From positions 33,055-97,054 of the forward strand of contig SUSS01000008.1 in assembly GCA_005046945.1 (NCBI GenBank): DNA of 64,000 nucleotides, read 5' to 3'. The stretch comes from Tissierella creatinini (GTDB lineage: Bacteria; Bacillota; Clostridia; Tissierellales; Tissierellaceae). Both the position numbers and the translations under genes were made by a program. A model generated the notes under the pieces. That model did no database searches and had not been told where the DNA came from. It saw only the letters and a program-made list of their open reading frames with translations. Below are positions 36,319 through 44,843 of this stretch, in pieces (the first letter of the stretch is position 1; each line of letters starts with the position of its first letter).

Positions 36319-37554
36319 TTAATCTTCATATAAAGGGAATCTTTCACAAAGTGCATATACCCTATTCTTCAACATATTTCTATCCTTGCTTTCATCAAGA
36401 GCCAATGAAATCAAGTCTGCAATCTCTCTCATTTCTTCTTCCTTCATTCCTCTTGTAGTCATTGCAGGAGTTCCCAACCTAATTCCGCTGGTGACAGACG
36501 GACTTTCGGTATCAAAAGGTATAGTATTTTTATTTACTGTTATTCCAATGTCATTCAACAACCCTTCTGCCTTTTTACCGGTCAAGCCTTTTATCATTAC
36601 ATCCATCAACAAGAGATGGTTGTCGGTTCCGCCGGTAATTATTCTAAAGCCCCTATCAATTAAACCTTCCGCTAAGGCCTTTGCATTTTTTATTATTTGC
36701 TTTTGATAATCTTTAAATTCCGGTTCCAAGGCCTCTTTAAATGCCACTGCTTTTGCCGCTATCACATGCATCAATGGTCCTCCCTGGATGCCAGGGAATA
36801 TCGCCTTGTCTATCAATTTTGCATATTCTCCTTTGCAAAGTATAGCCCCTCCTCTTGGCCCTCTTAAGGTCTTATGAGTAGTAGTCGTTACAAAATCTGC
36901 ATAAGGTATAGGACTAATGTGCAGTCCTGCAGCTACTAAGCCTGCAATATGAGCCATATCTACCATAAGATAAGCTCCTACTTCATCAGCAATCTCTCTG
37001 AACTTCTTAAAGTCGATTTCTCTTGAATAAGCAGTTGCTCCGGCAACTATGAGTTTTGGTTTTTCTCTTAAGGCTATTTCTCTTACTGAATCATAATCTA
37101 TTCTTTCTGTCAAAGGATTCACTCCGTAAGCTACGAAGTTATAATATAAGCCTGAAATATTTACAGGGCTTCCATGGGTAAGATGTCCGCCTTGTGAAAG
37201 ATTCATTCCAAGCACCTTGTCCCCGGCTTTCAAAATGGCTACATATACTCCTAGATTTGCGCTTGAACCGGAATGGGGCTGGACATTGGCATGATCAGCA
37301 CCAAATAGTTTTTTTAATCTTTCAATGGCCAGTTTTTCAGCTATATCCACTACTTCACATCCACCGTAATATCTCTTGCCTGGATAGCCTTCAGCATACT
37401 TATTTGTTAATTGGCTTCCCATGGCTTCCATAACTTGCTTTGAGACAAAGTTTTCTGAAGCTATGAGTTCAAGGTGATGCTGCTGGCGCTTAATTTCGTT
37501 GTTTATTGCTTCCATTATTTCCGGGTCGTGTTTCGATAGATTAACAAAATCCAT
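36319..37554 (-). CDS. glyA: serine hydroxymethyltransferase
   Basis: A 411-residue PLP enzyme that interconverts serine and glycine with tetrahydrofolate. [16 protein letters not shown] (near 30), the [11 protein letters not shown] segment, [12 protein letters not shown], and the PLP-binding Lys in [14 protein letters not shown] (near 226) are present. Length is standard. It is a single-gene unit. No riboswitch was recognised in the 150 bases directly upstream. Confidence 0.97.
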   Translation of the reverse strand: MDFVNLSKHDPEIMEAINNEIKRQQHHLELIASENFVSKQVMEAMGSQLTNKYAEGYPGKRYYGGCEVVDIAEKLAIERLKKLFGADHANVQPHSGSSANLGVYVAILKAGDKVLGMNLSQGGHLTHGSPVNISGLYYNFVAYGVNPLTERIDYDSVREIALREKPKLIVAGATAYSREIDFKKFREIADEVGAYLMVDMAHIAGLVAAGLHISPIPYADFVTTTTHKTLRGPRGGAILCKGEYAKLIDKAIFPGIQGGPLMHVIAAKAVAFKEALEPEFKDYQKQIIKNAKALAEGLIDRGFRIITGGTDNHLLLMDVMIKGLTGKKAEGLLNDIGITVNKNTIPFDTESPSVTSGIRLGTPAMTTRGMKEEEMREIADLISLALDESKDRNMLKNRVYALCERFPLYED

Positions 37555-37701
37555 TTTCTCCTACTCCTTACATGAAATATTTTTCACTCCTGGTAACTGC
37601 TTAGCACAATTTAGCAAACGTTTTCCGATATCGCATAATGTCGATATTTGTAACCCCCTATTATAAGTATATATTTTAAGTGCTATTATTACAATTATTT
37701 T

Positions 37702-37953
37702 CTTTAAATATCAGAGGTAATTGCATAGCAATTACCTCACACCATTGCAACGAGGCGGGTGATTTAGGCATCATAGTCTTGTGTAACAAGACATCACACA
37801 GCCGCAACGATGCTTGCATCGTTTAGACACACCACCTGTTTAAGATAATAGGTACCCGCCACTTTAGGTATCAGAAGCAATTGCTTGCAATTGCACCACA
37901 CTACCGCAACGAATTCATTCGTTTTAGAAGTGGGGGACATCTTCGCCTCGTTA
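37702..37953. repeat. expanded composite copy of the modular hairpin repeat
   Basis: A 250-bp region built from the same parts as the 131-bp repeats, but multiplied. Three hairpins (GAGGTAATTGC-ATA-GCAATTACCTC; GTCTTGT-GTA-ACAAGAC; GAAGCAATTGC-TT-GCAATTGC) are each followed by an ACAC..GCAACGA module. Two of these continue into a second hairpin (AACGATGC-TT-GCATCGTT; AACGAATTCATTCGTT). It closes with TTTAGAAGTGGGGGACAT and CGCCTCGTTAT. The rest of 37555-38017 shows no gene. Confidence 0.7.
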
Positions 37954-38017
37954 TTCTCTAATGAGAAAGAAAGTAAGAATTAAAAGGAAATACAAAATTT
38001 GTAGTGCCTTACTTCTA

Positions 38018-38893
38018 TTAATTATCTTCGTTATAGGGTTCAACATGGGCATTTAAACGTAAGTCCTTTTTAAATTTATCTCTAATGGCATTTTTTATAT
38101 TATGGACTAATTCATGCGATTCTTCAATATTCAATTTAGGGTCAATTAATATGTGCATATCTATATATATTTTATTTAAATTGCTTCTGCTCCTTATTTT
38201 ATGGGAGCCTTTAACATCTTCAAAGCTCATCACAACATCTCTTATATCTTCTGAATCGATAGCTTCACCATCCAGAAGCACATAGGAATTATCCTTAAAA
38301 ATTTCATAGCCTGCATGAATAATAAAACCAGCCACTATTAATGAAGCTATGGGGTCTATCAAAACAGGAAGACCTAATTTAATACCTATAAGAGTTCCCA
38401 AAACCCCTAAGGATATATAAATATCGCTTCTTGTGTGCATTGAGTCTGAAATAAGAATTTGACTATTGAGTTCTTTCCCTTTTCTATACTCTGTAACAGA
38501 AACAGCAATATTCACAATTAAAGTGAAAACCAGAACCAAAAGGCTTACTATTGTTATATCAGGGATTACCGGCTCCTTAAACCTTTCAATAGCACCTAAA
38601 ATGACCTTTCCGCCTGCAAAAAATAGCATTATGGATATAAATAGTCCTGCTAATGTTTCATATTTGCTGTGTCCATATGGGTGTTCCTTATCTTCTGGTT
38701 TAGAAGCAAAATAAATACCGATTAAACCAACGATATTAGACGAACCATCTGAAAGAGAGTGAAATCCGTCTGCAGTCATACTGGCACTTTTACTTGTGTA
38801 GCCTATGATGATTTTCAATCCAGCTACGAGTAAATTAGCCAGTAAAATTACAAAAAGCACCATCTGCACCTTTTTAAAATTACTTTTTTCCAT
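38018..38893 (-). CDS. cation diffusion facilitator (metal efflux transporter)
   Basis: A 291-residue CDF exporter with six hydrophobic segments to about 205 and a cytoplasmic C-terminal domain (VKGSHKIRSRSNLNKIYIDMHI). The metal-site residues are in ADGFHSLSDGSSN (near 41, Asp/His/Asp) and SDSMHTRSDIYISLG (near 148, HxxxD). It would export a divalent metal using the proton gradient. The upstream leader looks like a NiCo riboswitch, suggesting Ni or Co. Confidence 0.9.
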   Translation of the reverse strand: MEKSNFKKVQMVLFVILLANLLVAGLKIIIGYTSKSASMTADGFHSLSDGSSNIVGLIGIYFASKPEDKEHPYGHSKYETLAGLFISIMLFFAGGKVILGAIERFKEPVIPDITIVSLLVLVFTLIVNIAVSVTEYRKGKELNSQILISDSMHTRSDIYISLGVLGTLIGIKLGLPVLIDPIASLIVAGFIIHAGYEIFKDNSYVLLDGEAIDSEDIRDVVMSFEDVKGSHKIRSRSNLNKIYIDMHILIDPKLNIEESHELVHNIKNAIRDKFKKDLRLNAHVEPYNEDN

Positions 38894-38932
38894 AAATATA
38901 CCTCCAATAATTATATATATCTCTTAAAACAC

Positions 38933-38978
38933 AAAAAAATCCATGGAACATTACTTAAGGCAATGTCCCATGGATTTT
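38933..38978 (-). terminator. attenuator terminator ahead of the CDF gene
   Basis: On the minus strand AATCCATGGGACATT and AATGTTCCATGGATT pair (one mismatch) and run into TTTTTTTG, only 40 bases before the CDF start. Its left arm overlaps the 3' side of the candidate aptamer, the layout of a switch. Confidence 0.8.
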
Positions 38979-39032
38979 ATCCATTGTCTTTAAAAGACCC
39001 AGCCGCATACACATAAAGCGTATCGCCTGTTC
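38958..39032 (-). promoter_or_regulatory. candidate NiCo (czcD) riboswitch aptamer
   Basis: The minus-strand leader reads ACAGGC, a six-pair hairpin ATACGC-UUUAU-GUGUAU, then GCGGCUGGG, a hairpin GUCUU-UUA-AAGAC, then CAAUGGAU-AAA-AUCCAUGGG and a closing GCCU. AGGC/GCCU plus three hairpins gives a four-way junction, and CUGGG..CAAUGG fits the NiCo consensus as I remember it. The downstream terminator and the CDF efflux gene support the call; the exact family needs a covariance-model search. Confidence 0.62.
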
Positions 39033-39196
39033 ATTTGCAAATTATACTTAATATATTATTTATTAACAATATATGTTTCAAATAATCAAAAGTTACAAAC
39101 CATTTGGAATTTGTAAAAAATAATTGTATCATTTTCAAAGAAAAATTTCAAGAGATTATTTGATTCATAGAAGCAACTCTTCTTCATCCAGCAATT

Positions 39197-39676
39197 CTAA
39201 TCTATCTTCGGATGTCCGCAGTTTGTACACCCAGATTTAGGACTTTCATCCTTGCTTTTCCTGCCCGTATAAATAAATATTGCATCCCTTAAAAATTCAG
39301 CAGTGCCCTTCTCCTTATCATCATAATATGCTTTGAATCTTTCATCATCAACATACATTTGGGCAAGATTGGCATGAGCTTCTTTGTCATAGCTTCCCCA
39401 GCTTAGGGTAATCCATTCTTTATGAAGTTCAGCAGCCTTTTGTGCTGAATCACTGGCCGGGTTTCCATGCTTAAAGGCTTCTCCCAGATAATACTTTACC
39501 CCTGAAGCTAGTTCATTCAGCTTATTAAAGTCCTCTTGGGTCATATTATTAAACCTTTCATTGGACTTACTAACTATATCCTCATCATACTTTTCTCTGA
39601 TTTCATCCCCAAACTTCTCTTCATTTTCCTTTAGAAGCTTATCCTTTAAACCTTCAAACTGTTCCTTCTCATTCAT
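39197..39676 (-). CDS. TipAS-domain protein without DNA-binding domain
   Basis: A 159-residue protein matching the TipAS antibiotic-recognition fold: FGDEIREKYDEDI, MTQEDFNKLNELA, HKEWITLSWGSYDKEAHANL, AQMYVDDERFKAYYD and AEFLRDAIFIYTG. The MerR helix-turn-helix found in TipAL is absent, so it would be a free ligand-binding or sequestering protein. The C-terminus adds a small CTNCGHPKID tail. Preceded by AGGAGG. Confidence 0.85.
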   Translation of the reverse strand: MNEKEQFEGLKDKLLKENEEKFGDEIREKYDEDIVSKSNERFNNMTQEDFNKLNELASGVKYYLGEAFKHGNPASDSAQKAAELHKEWITLSWGSYDKEAHANLAQMYVDDERFKAYYDDKEKGTAEFLRDAIFIYTGRKSKDESPKSGCTNCGHPKID

Positions 39677-39768
39677 CTATATTATCCTCCTTAACATGCT
39701 ATAGTTTTATTTACCTCTATTAATACTTTATACCCTTATGCAGCACAAAGGTCAATAGCTATATGAAA

Positions 39769-39805
39769 AAGGAGCTCTCATATCATATCAGACATAGAAC
39801 TCCTT
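39769..39805. terminator. terminator after the QueG-like gene
   Basis: AAGGAG(T/C)TCT and AGAG(C)TCCTT arms around a long loop, with TTTTT on the minus strand. Confidence 0.65.
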
Positions 39806-39810
39806 TTTTT

Positions 39811-40554
39811 CTATTTTATAATCGCTACAGGGCATATTGTGAGGCATTTACCGCATACGTCACATTCTCCAACATCCTTTAATTTTTCCATATTCTCCAG
39901 AAGCCTGTCATTGCATTTAAACTTATCCAACGAATCTATTTCTAGAGCTCCTACAGGACAAGCATCGATACACTTTTTACAACTTCCATTTTTATAATAG
40001 AGACAGTATTCATGGCTTTCTTCCTGGTCTAAAGGAATTTCAGCCGATGTAATGACCGTTCCAAATCTTCCTGCACATCCTTCTTTTGTTATAAGCATTC
40101 TATTTACCCCAAATTGGCCCATATTTCCTATGTATGCTGCACTTCTATGGGACCAGGCAGATTTCAGAGTTTCCGGATCATAGGTGTGGGTTGCTTTTAT
40201 TGTTGCAGCTTTAAATCCCTTGTCATTTAAAAGCTTAACCAAATCATCCGAAATTTGATCGATAAGAATATTTTCATCTAAATAGGATTTTGCATATTCT
40301 TTAGAAGGTATTTCACCTATCCTATTGGTCTTTACAACAAGCTCTGAAACCGGAATAAAGAATGATATAATACTCTTAGCCTCCGGCAATAAATCCCTTG
40401 GATGGACATGTTCAGGTCCTACAATATCCTTGAGGTCTTTATATAGAGGGTTGTCAGAATGAGAAATGCCAACTATTGGCTTTCTAAATAATTCACTTTT
40501 TGCTTCACCTGCTAATTTTTCCACTAATTGAGTTATTTCTTCCTTTAAATTCAT
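39811..40554 (-). CDS. QueG-like 4Fe-4S ferredoxin-type protein
   Basis: A 247-residue protein related to the epoxyqueuosine reductase group. The core SAAYIGNMGQFGVNRMLI and GCAGRFGTVITSAEI is followed by two 4Fe-4S motifs (CKKCIDACPVGAL near 192 and CDVCGKCLTICPV near 231). It is much shorter than QueG (about 310-380 residues) and lacks the C-terminal HEAT repeats, so a different reductase function is likely. Many anaerobes carry such short paralogues. Confidence 0.82.
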   Translation of the reverse strand: MNLKEEITQLVEKLAGEAKSELFRKPIVGISHSDNPLYKDLKDIVGPEHVHPRDLLPEAKSIISFFIPVSELVVKTNRIGEIPSKEYAKSYLDENILIDQISDDLVKLLNDKGFKAATIKATHTYDPETLKSAWSHRSAAYIGNMGQFGVNRMLITKEGCAGRFGTVITSAEIPLDQEESHEYCLYYKNGSCKKCIDACPVGALEIDSLDKFKCNDRLLENMEKLKDVGECDVCGKCLTICPVAIIK

Positions 40555-40577
40555 TTATTTGCCTCCTTTAAGTTTAA

Positions 40578-41394
40578 TTACCACTCTATCTCATCAGGAA
40601 AATCAATGGCTAATCTTAGTTCATTTACATCACAATTTTGGTTCTTAGCTTCTTCTCTAAGATATTCTTCTAATTTCCAATAATCTTCTTCTTTTTTTAG
40701 ATATACGCCTAGCAAAAACAGATATGCTTTTTAGACGTTTTTCTGCCTTCATATTGATAAATTTATCGTTTAAAGAATCTATATATTGGGTTATATATCT
40801 ATAAGTAAATACATCAGTACCGTTCATAGCATTTAACACTCTAGAGTACAAATTTTCTGACAGGGTTTGTTTTAAAGCTGCAGCTACTGATGATTGAAGC
40901 ATTCTTATCTGTGCTATCGTACTATCCCAACTCACCTTGATTTCTGCATATAAATTGCTGCTGTATTTTGTTTTTATCTGTTTTTTCGCATAGAGCTCTA
41001 AAAAGTCATTTAAAGCAATCATTACAAAGAGCATCTCAGGCCAAAGTACATTTATTTTTAAGTATAAATTCTTATCAGGTGCAATCACTTTCATAAGCTT
41101 TTTCTTGTCTTCATCTAAACCATTATCTACAAACTCAAACTCCCTGTCTCCCATAAGAGCATGGCGCAGATCATAACATACCCCTAAAACTCTTAAGCTA
41201 GATGAAAAATATCCATCATATTCATCCTCTTCTCCAACCACATTGTGTAAGGCTTCATACAAATTTTCAAAATCCATATGGTCTCCATATATGGCTACTC
41301 CAACATTATTAGGTGTGTTTTTTGCATATATCATATTATTTAACTCCTCGTTTTTGAATTCTACCCCATCTGAATATTGATACCCAGATTTCAT
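40578..41394 (-). pseudogene. DUF6904-like protein, frameshifted near its 3' end
   Basis: The gene encodes a protein with the DUF6904 look (NTPNNVGVAIYGDHMDFENL, LRVLGVCYDLRHALMGDREF). In the native frame it ends at 40657 with an odd basic tail. Removing one A from the run of five at 40728-40732 gives a natural continuation AYLFLLGVYLKKEEDYWKL and a new stop TAA at 40578-40580, with ordinary codon use. Thus one extra base separates a 220-residue body from its true C-terminus. This is a recent mutation, a phase-variable tract or a sequence error. Function unknown. Confidence 0.75.
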
Positions 41395-41411
41395 TAAGAT
41401 TATTGCTATTC

Positions 41412-41542
41412 TTTAAGCATCGATGAAACTGCTTGCAGTTTCTACACACCGCTGCAACGAGGTGAGTGATTACGACACCCACCTGTCGTGGAATAAGGAA
41501 CCCGGCCGCTTACAGAAGCGGGGGACATATTCATCTCGTTAT
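41412..41542. repeat. modular hairpin repeat, copy C
   Basis: The best-paired 131-bp copy: GAAACTGC-TT-GCAGTTTC, GCAACGAGGTGA, TACGACA-CCCACC-TGTCGTG, CCGCTT-ACAG-AAGCGG, and a closing arm TTCATCTCGTTAT. Compared with copy A the apical stem changes an A-T pair to G-C at matching positions, which keeps the fold. Confidence 0.82.
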
Positions 41543-41616
41543 ATATACCTTATAGTAATTCCTATTGCAACCTATGTTTATTGTGGAGTCATAGGATAAT
41601 GCCACCTGATACTAAA

Positions 41617-42387
41617 TCAGATGGCATTTTTAATAATCATATGCTTTCCCTTGTGTTCAATAATATCTATATCCCCATATATTTCTTCAAAAATATCTTT
41701 TAAGAAGTGGTCCCTTATATCATGGGTATTAAAGTCTGCAAACATCTTCTTGTCTTTTAAGATTATGATCCTATCACAATAATTAAGAGCCATATTTGGG
41801 TCGTGTAAGGTAATTAGGCCTGCTTTATTCTCCTTCTTTACAACTTCTCTAATCTTAGATAGGACCATATGGCTATTATTAAAATCCAATGCACTGTCAG
41901 GCTCATCGAAGAGCATAACCTTAGAGTTCTGCATTAGGTTTCTTGCAATAATAATCAGCTGCTTTTGGCCTTCGCTTAAATAGAGGAAGTTTTCATCTGC
42001 AAAACTTTCCATTTCAATTTTCTCCAAGATATTATAAGCCATTTGCCTATGTTCTTTACTTGGGGTGTCAAAGGGACCTAAGTAAGGTGTTGCCCCCATT
42101 AAAACCACATCTATTACCCTGCTACCATAAACTATGCTATTTCTCTGAGGCATAAAGCTTATATACCTGGCCCTTTCCTTATCTTTCAGAGCATTGATGT
42201 TTATATCATCTATTAAGCATTGTCCACTTATTGGTTTCAACAAACCACATATAACCTTCAATAAGGTAGTCTTACCGGCTCCATTCAAACCTAATAAGGC
42301 TGTAAATTCTTTTTTATTGATTTCAAAGCTAATATCATCAACTATAAGGTCTTTGCCATAGCTTGCCTTTATACCGTCTACAATCAT
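41617..42387 (-). CDS. ABC importer ATP-binding protein, FecE/BtuD type
   Basis: A 256-residue ATPase with Walker A GLNGAGKTTLL (near 35), Q-loop MPQRN, signature LSEGQKQLIIIARNL (near 137; S-E-G-Q variant of LSGGQ) and Walker B VMLFDEPDSALD, with the switch His in TLHDPN. It forms an importer with the permease and lipoprotein genes directly upstream. Confidence 0.93.
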   Translation of the reverse strand: MIVDGIKASYGKDLIVDDISFEINKKEFTALLGLNGAGKTTLLKVICGLLKPISGQCLIDDININALKDKERARYISFMPQRNSIVYGSRVIDVVLMGATPYLGPFDTPSKEHRQMAYNILEKIEMESFADENFLYLSEGQKQLIIIARNLMQNSKVMLFDEPDSALDFNNSHMVLSKIREVVKKENKAGLITLHDPNMALNYCDRIIILKDKKMFADFNTHDIRDHFLKDIFEEIYGDIDIIEHKGKHMIIKNAI

Positions 42388-42398
42388 AAAGCCACCCC

Positions 42399-43412
42399 CT
42401 ATTTCAACCTGGTCATTAAGTATGCAAGAAAGGGTGCTCCGATAAAGGTAGTCAATATGCTAATGGGAATCTCACTAGAGGATATACTTCTAGCAAGAGA
42501 ATCAGCTATAATCAGGAGTATCCCCCCAATAATTCCACTAAAAACAGTTGTATAAAAGTCATTTCTCTTGCTAATCATTCTAGCAATATGAGGTCCTATA
42601 AGACCAATAAAGGAGATTAGTCCGGTAACACTAACAATACTTGCTACCACAAGGGTTGCGGCAAGTATTACAACAAATCTCATAAGGTCTACGTTAATAC
42701 CTAAGCTCTTGCCTTCATCATCATTTAAGGACAAGATATTAATTTGCCACCTTAATAATAAGAGTATAATGCTTCCTAAAAAAAAGTAGGGAATTATGGC
42801 TATTAGCTTATTCTCAGTAATACCGGCAAAGCTACCCATTGCCCAAAACTCCATGGCTGCAAGCTGTCTTTCAGGGTCTGCAAAGAACTTCATCATCATA
42901 ATTAAGCCTTGGGTAATTGAACCGATAACAATTCCGGATAAAACAAAGGTGGAAACTCCCTTTTCTCTTGATAAGCCAGTTAGGCCTAAAGCCGTAAAAA
43001 CTGCTATTATCCCTCCGATAAATGCAGAAATTGCTACTGTATTAGTGCCCCCGGGCAAAAAAACTATGGCAAAGGCGGCCCCTAGATTTGCACCTGAGGA
43101 TACCCCTATTATATCAGGAGTGGCCAAGGGATTCTTAAAAATGGTCTGATAAACACTTCCGGCCATACTAAGGCCAATCCCTGCAATTATAGCCATTATG
43201 GTCCTTGGGAGTCTAAGGCCAAAAAAGACCATCTTAACAGTGGCATCTACTTCTTTGCCTAAGCTAATCCTTATTATGTCTTCAACAGGAATGGGGTACT
43301 TTCCCACTCCTATTGAAATCATAGAGAGCAAGACCAAGAATACTAGGGCTACAAGCAAGTGTAGATGGTTTTTTCTATTATATTTTTTCGTATTTATCTT
43401 GCTCCTATCCAC
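42399..43412 (-). CDS. FecCD-family ABC transporter permease
   Basis: A 337-residue type II importer permease with about ten membrane helices. The GLRLPRTIMAIIAGIGLSMAG segment (GLRLPRTIMAI and AGIGLSMAG), NPLATPDIIGVSSGANLGA and GLISFIGLIGPHIARM are family hallmarks. It handles iron-siderophore, haem or cobalamin-type substrates. Its start overlaps the stop of the substrate-binding gene by one base. Confidence 0.94.
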   Translation of the reverse strand: MDRSKINTKKYNRKNHLHLLVALVFLVLLSMISIGVGKYPIPVEDIIRISLGKEVDATVKMVFFGLRLPRTIMAIIAGIGLSMAGSVYQTIFKNPLATPDIIGVSSGANLGAAFAIVFLPGGTNTVAISAFIGGIIAVFTALGLTGLSREKGVSTFVLSGIVIGSITQGLIMMMKFFADPERQLAAMEFWAMGSFAGITENKLIAIIPYFFLGSIILLLLRWQINILSLNDDEGKSLGINVDLMRFVVILAATLVVASIVSVTGLISFIGLIGPHIARMISKRNDFYTTVFSGIIGGILLIIADSLARSISSSEIPISILTTFIGAPFLAYLMTRLK

Positions 43413-44500
43413 TACTTAGTAATCTTCTCGCTTTCTACTTTGAAATCATAAAATCTTTCATAGAAGTCAGAGACATCACTTTTAAATGTTTCAAAAGGAT
43501 AAGCCTCTTCATTTAACACACTTGCTAGCCACATGGTACCCAAAATTCCTGATGGTACAGGTGAATCCCACGCCTCAAATGAATCAGGCATTATATAGAT
43601 TTCACCCTTTTCAACTGCCTTAATAGGAGCTAATTTTTCATCTTTTAAGATATCTTCTTTAGTATATTCCGCTTCAGGTACTACTACGATAACATCCGGA
43701 TCATAGGCCAATAATTGCTCATAGGATATAGTAGCCCAGTAAGTATCTTCAATAGCGGCAGCAACATTCTTTGCACCGGCACTTTCAATCATAAAGTTTT
43801 GATACATCTTACCAGTAGCAGTTGAAAGAAAGGCACTATTTCCTCCTAAGTAAACCCTTTTGTCTTCTGTAGCAATCTTAGCTAGTTCTCCTATTTTTTC
43901 ATCGTAATAATTGATTAATTCCTCAGCTTTTTCTTCTGTACCTGTAGCCTTTCCTATCATAGTTAAAGTCTCTTTCAACAAATCCATGTCCTCTGGATTT
44001 ACGGCTATAACAGTGATTCCAAGGTCCTGAAGGCTTTGGACCGCATCCTTTAATTTAATAGGTAATATAACGAGGTCCGGCTCTAGAGCAACAGTTCCTT
44101 CTAAATTAAATTCCTTTGCAGATCCTACATTAGGTAGGTCCAATAATTGGGGTGCTGCCAATGAATAGATAGGTCTTGAATCAGCCTTTGCCTCTATGCC
44201 CACCAAATTGTCCTCTAAGCCTAAGGCTATAAGCATAGATGAAGTAATATAATATCCACTAACTAATTTCTCAGGCTTTTCTTCGATGGTTACTTCTCTT
44301 CCCAAATGATCCTTAATAAGAACTGGCCATGTGGCTTTTTCTTCTACTACCCCTTCTTCAGGCTTAGTTTCCTCAGTAGGTGCTTCTGCCACCGGAGTCT
44401 CAGCTGGTTCACTTGTTTTTGAAGAAGGTGCACAGCCTACAAATGATAAGGTCATTACAAGTGCCAATAATAACAAAATGCTTCTTTTCCAGAATTTCAT
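43412..44500 (-). CDS. ABC transporter substrate-binding lipoprotein (FecB/BtuF-like)
   Basis: A 362-residue lipoprotein with signal LLLLALVMTLSFVGC and an acidic, Pro-rich linker (about 28-55). The helical-backbone binding fold follows: IKDHLGREVTIEEKPEKLV, LALEPDLVILP, and YEQLLAYDPDVIVV near the C-terminus. It is the first gene of the importer operon, with GGGGG upstream of its ATG and a strong promoter. The substrate is probably a metal complex; no Fur box was identified with confidence. Confidence 0.92.
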   Translation of the reverse strand: MKFWKRSILLLLALVMTLSFVGCAPSSKTSEPAETPVAEAPTEETKPEEGVVEEKATWPVLIKDHLGREVTIEEKPEKLVSGYYITSSMLIALGLEDNLVGIEAKADSRPIYSLAAPQLLDLPNVGSAKEFNLEGTVALEPDLVILPIKLKDAVQSLQDLGITVIAVNPEDMDLLKETLTMIGKATGTEEKAEELINYYDEKIGELAKIATEDKRVYLGGNSAFLSTATGKMYQNFMIESAGAKNVAAAIEDTYWATISYEQLLAYDPDVIVVVPEAEYTKEDILKDEKLAPIKAVEKGEIYIMPDSFEAWDSPVPSGILGTMWLASVLNEEAYPFETFKSDVSDFYERFYDFKVESEKITK

Positions 44501-44532
44501 ATTTATCCCCCTTAATTGTTTGAATTAATCTG

Positions 44533-44561
44533 TATATACCATATTGAAAATTTACTGTCAA
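44533..44561 (-). promoter_or_regulatory. promoter of the ABC importer operon
   Basis: On the minus strand TTGACA (complement of 44556-44561) and TATATA (complement of 44533-44538) are spaced 17 bases. Confidence 0.75.
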
Positions 44562-44843
44562 TGAATTAGTGAATCACTCACCACTTTCATTTCATTTAGA
44601 AGTGTGAGCTTCTTAAGTAGGTAATATTTTAATCTCTTTTATTGTTTTGTCCTTCAAATTTGGTGGTATTATTATAGATATAGGTTTATGGTGTTTCTAA
44701 TAGCTTCTTGAGTATGGAATTATTAGTTTATTGCAATTCATCTCCTACCTATAGAGGAATGAGTATTCTTGCTAGCCTCTTTGATAGAATGAGTTAAAGG
44801 TCAACGATGTATTAATATATTCAATATACGAGGAGATGATTTT
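44562..44843. other. intergenic region between divergent units
   Basis: The gap holds a short palindromic stretch CTCACCACTTT..AGAAGTGTGAG (44577-44611) resembling the palindromes at 4479 and 9856, then AT-rich sequence. Directly before the plus-strand gene lies TATTAATATATTCAATATACGAGGAG, cut here to its recognisable ends TATTAATATATT and GAGGAG, which is almost repeated before the paralogous gene at 54301. No other gene is visible. Confidence 0.4.

Noticed and set aside
37702-37953. CRISPR array
   Set aside because: The repeated modules are palindromic, unequal in length and not separated by unique spacers of constant size; no cas genes are present.
39811-40554. Epoxyqueuosine reductase QueG
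   Set aside because: It is too short, lacks the C-terminal repeats of QueG and no other queuosine gene is nearby; only a general relation is supported.
40657-40740. Programmed ribosomal frameshift in the DUF6904-like gene
   Set aside because: The correct frame needs one base to be skipped at a run of only five A; there is no slippery heptamer, no rare-codon stop context and no stimulating structure that I can see. A simple one-base insertion is more likely.
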